A stretch of DNA of 64,000 bases from Sindora glabra (lineage: Eukaryota > Streptophyta > Magnoliopsida > Fabales > Fabaceae), in assembly GCA_020226215.1 (NCBI GenBank), contig CM035229.1, positions 86,135,343 to 86,199,342 of the forward strand, given 5' to 3'. Each line of letters opens with the position of its first letter. Positions within the stretch are counted from its first letter, which is position 1. The translations under genes were made by a program, and so were the position numbers. Below are positions 63,619 to 64,000 of the stretch, piece after piece. The notes beneath the pieces were generated by a model. The model was not told the DNA's origin. It did no database searches and saw only the letters and a program-made list of their open reading frames with translations.

Positions 63619-64000
63619 CTATGGCGAGGCAGAGGACTGGAAGCAAGAGTTTACAAGCCAAACTGGTGGGTATGTCTTCCCTTTTCTTATTGATTTCATG
63701 AAATATGAAAAGGGTCGGTTCCTTAAATGGAAGTAGACTTCTGTCATTGAGTAGAAAAACATAATAGGTTTTGCAATGCTGGGACAATTGAACCAAGCTA
63801 GATTCATCATCAAGCTGTGATTATTTTCTTAATGCCAATTTTCAGATCACGTACCTAGCAATCCGATGATTCCATTATATGACAGAACCGGTTCTTCGAT
63901 ATTGTTTATTGACCACTGCAATGTTTTTTGCTTATTGCCCGCTTTGCTTTCTGAATCCTTTGAGACCACTTTATTTTCGAATGATTATAGATCATTTTTA

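Overview
The window is nuclear DNA of a flowering plant, almost certainly a eudicot. It is strongly AT-rich, has spliced genes with plant-type GT-AG introns, carries plant-only genes (the GNOM-type ARF-GEF GNL2, the plant-specific mismatch-repair gene MSH7, a SIP1/ASIL-type trihelix factor, an arabinogalactan peptide), and is filled between genes with plant transposon remains. A 100-base run of N at 37327-37426 marks it as a draft assembly.

Layout. 1-15 kb holds no convincing intact gene. It contains old repeats, a decayed CACTA (En/Spm) transposon with a tandem palindromic array at its end (about 4240-6305), a non-autonomous element with flanking duplications (7099-7808), copy A of a dispersed unclassified repeat (about 7855-10127), a hAT MITE with a perfect 8-bp target duplication (10136-10623), a long-arm MITE (about 12590-12892) and a 391-bp tandem duplication (13830-14632). 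15-45 kb is the gene island: a secreted glycine-rich protein (minus), a trihelix transcription factor (plus), GNL2 (minus, 2 exons), MSH7 (minus, 17 exons), an arabinogalactan peptide cut by the assembly gap (minus), a short Cys/Ser-rich plant protein (plus) and a LEA_2/NHL-type membrane protein (minus). 45-63 kb is again transposon land: a deleted hAT element with terminal repeats, target duplication and a dimerisation-domain remnant (46335-47554), repeat copy C, a decayed MuDR-type MULE transposase followed directly by a decayed plant-mobile-domain gene (51018-54660), repeat copy B (59840-61640) and the 3' end of a LINE with its RNase H domain (61670-62868). The last 450 bases may hold the terminal exon of a minus-strand gene that lies beyond the window.

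Functionally the best genes are independent of one another. GNL2 drives membrane traffic (known for pollen germination in Arabidopsis). MSH7 pairs with MSH2 in mismatch recognition and meiotic recombination control. The trihelix gene is a nuclear regulator. The trihelix-MSH7 neighbourhood recalls Arabidopsis At3g24490-At3g24495, but here GNL2 sits between them. The most notable anomaly is in MSH7: every splice junction and catalytic motif is intact, but exon 2 carries two +1 frame breaks about 47 bases apart, so the gene as assembled cannot make full-length protein. No clearly new biological system was found. The strongest undescribed material is the dispersed repeat family in three copies, the palindromic tandem array and the MULE plus mobile-domain pair.
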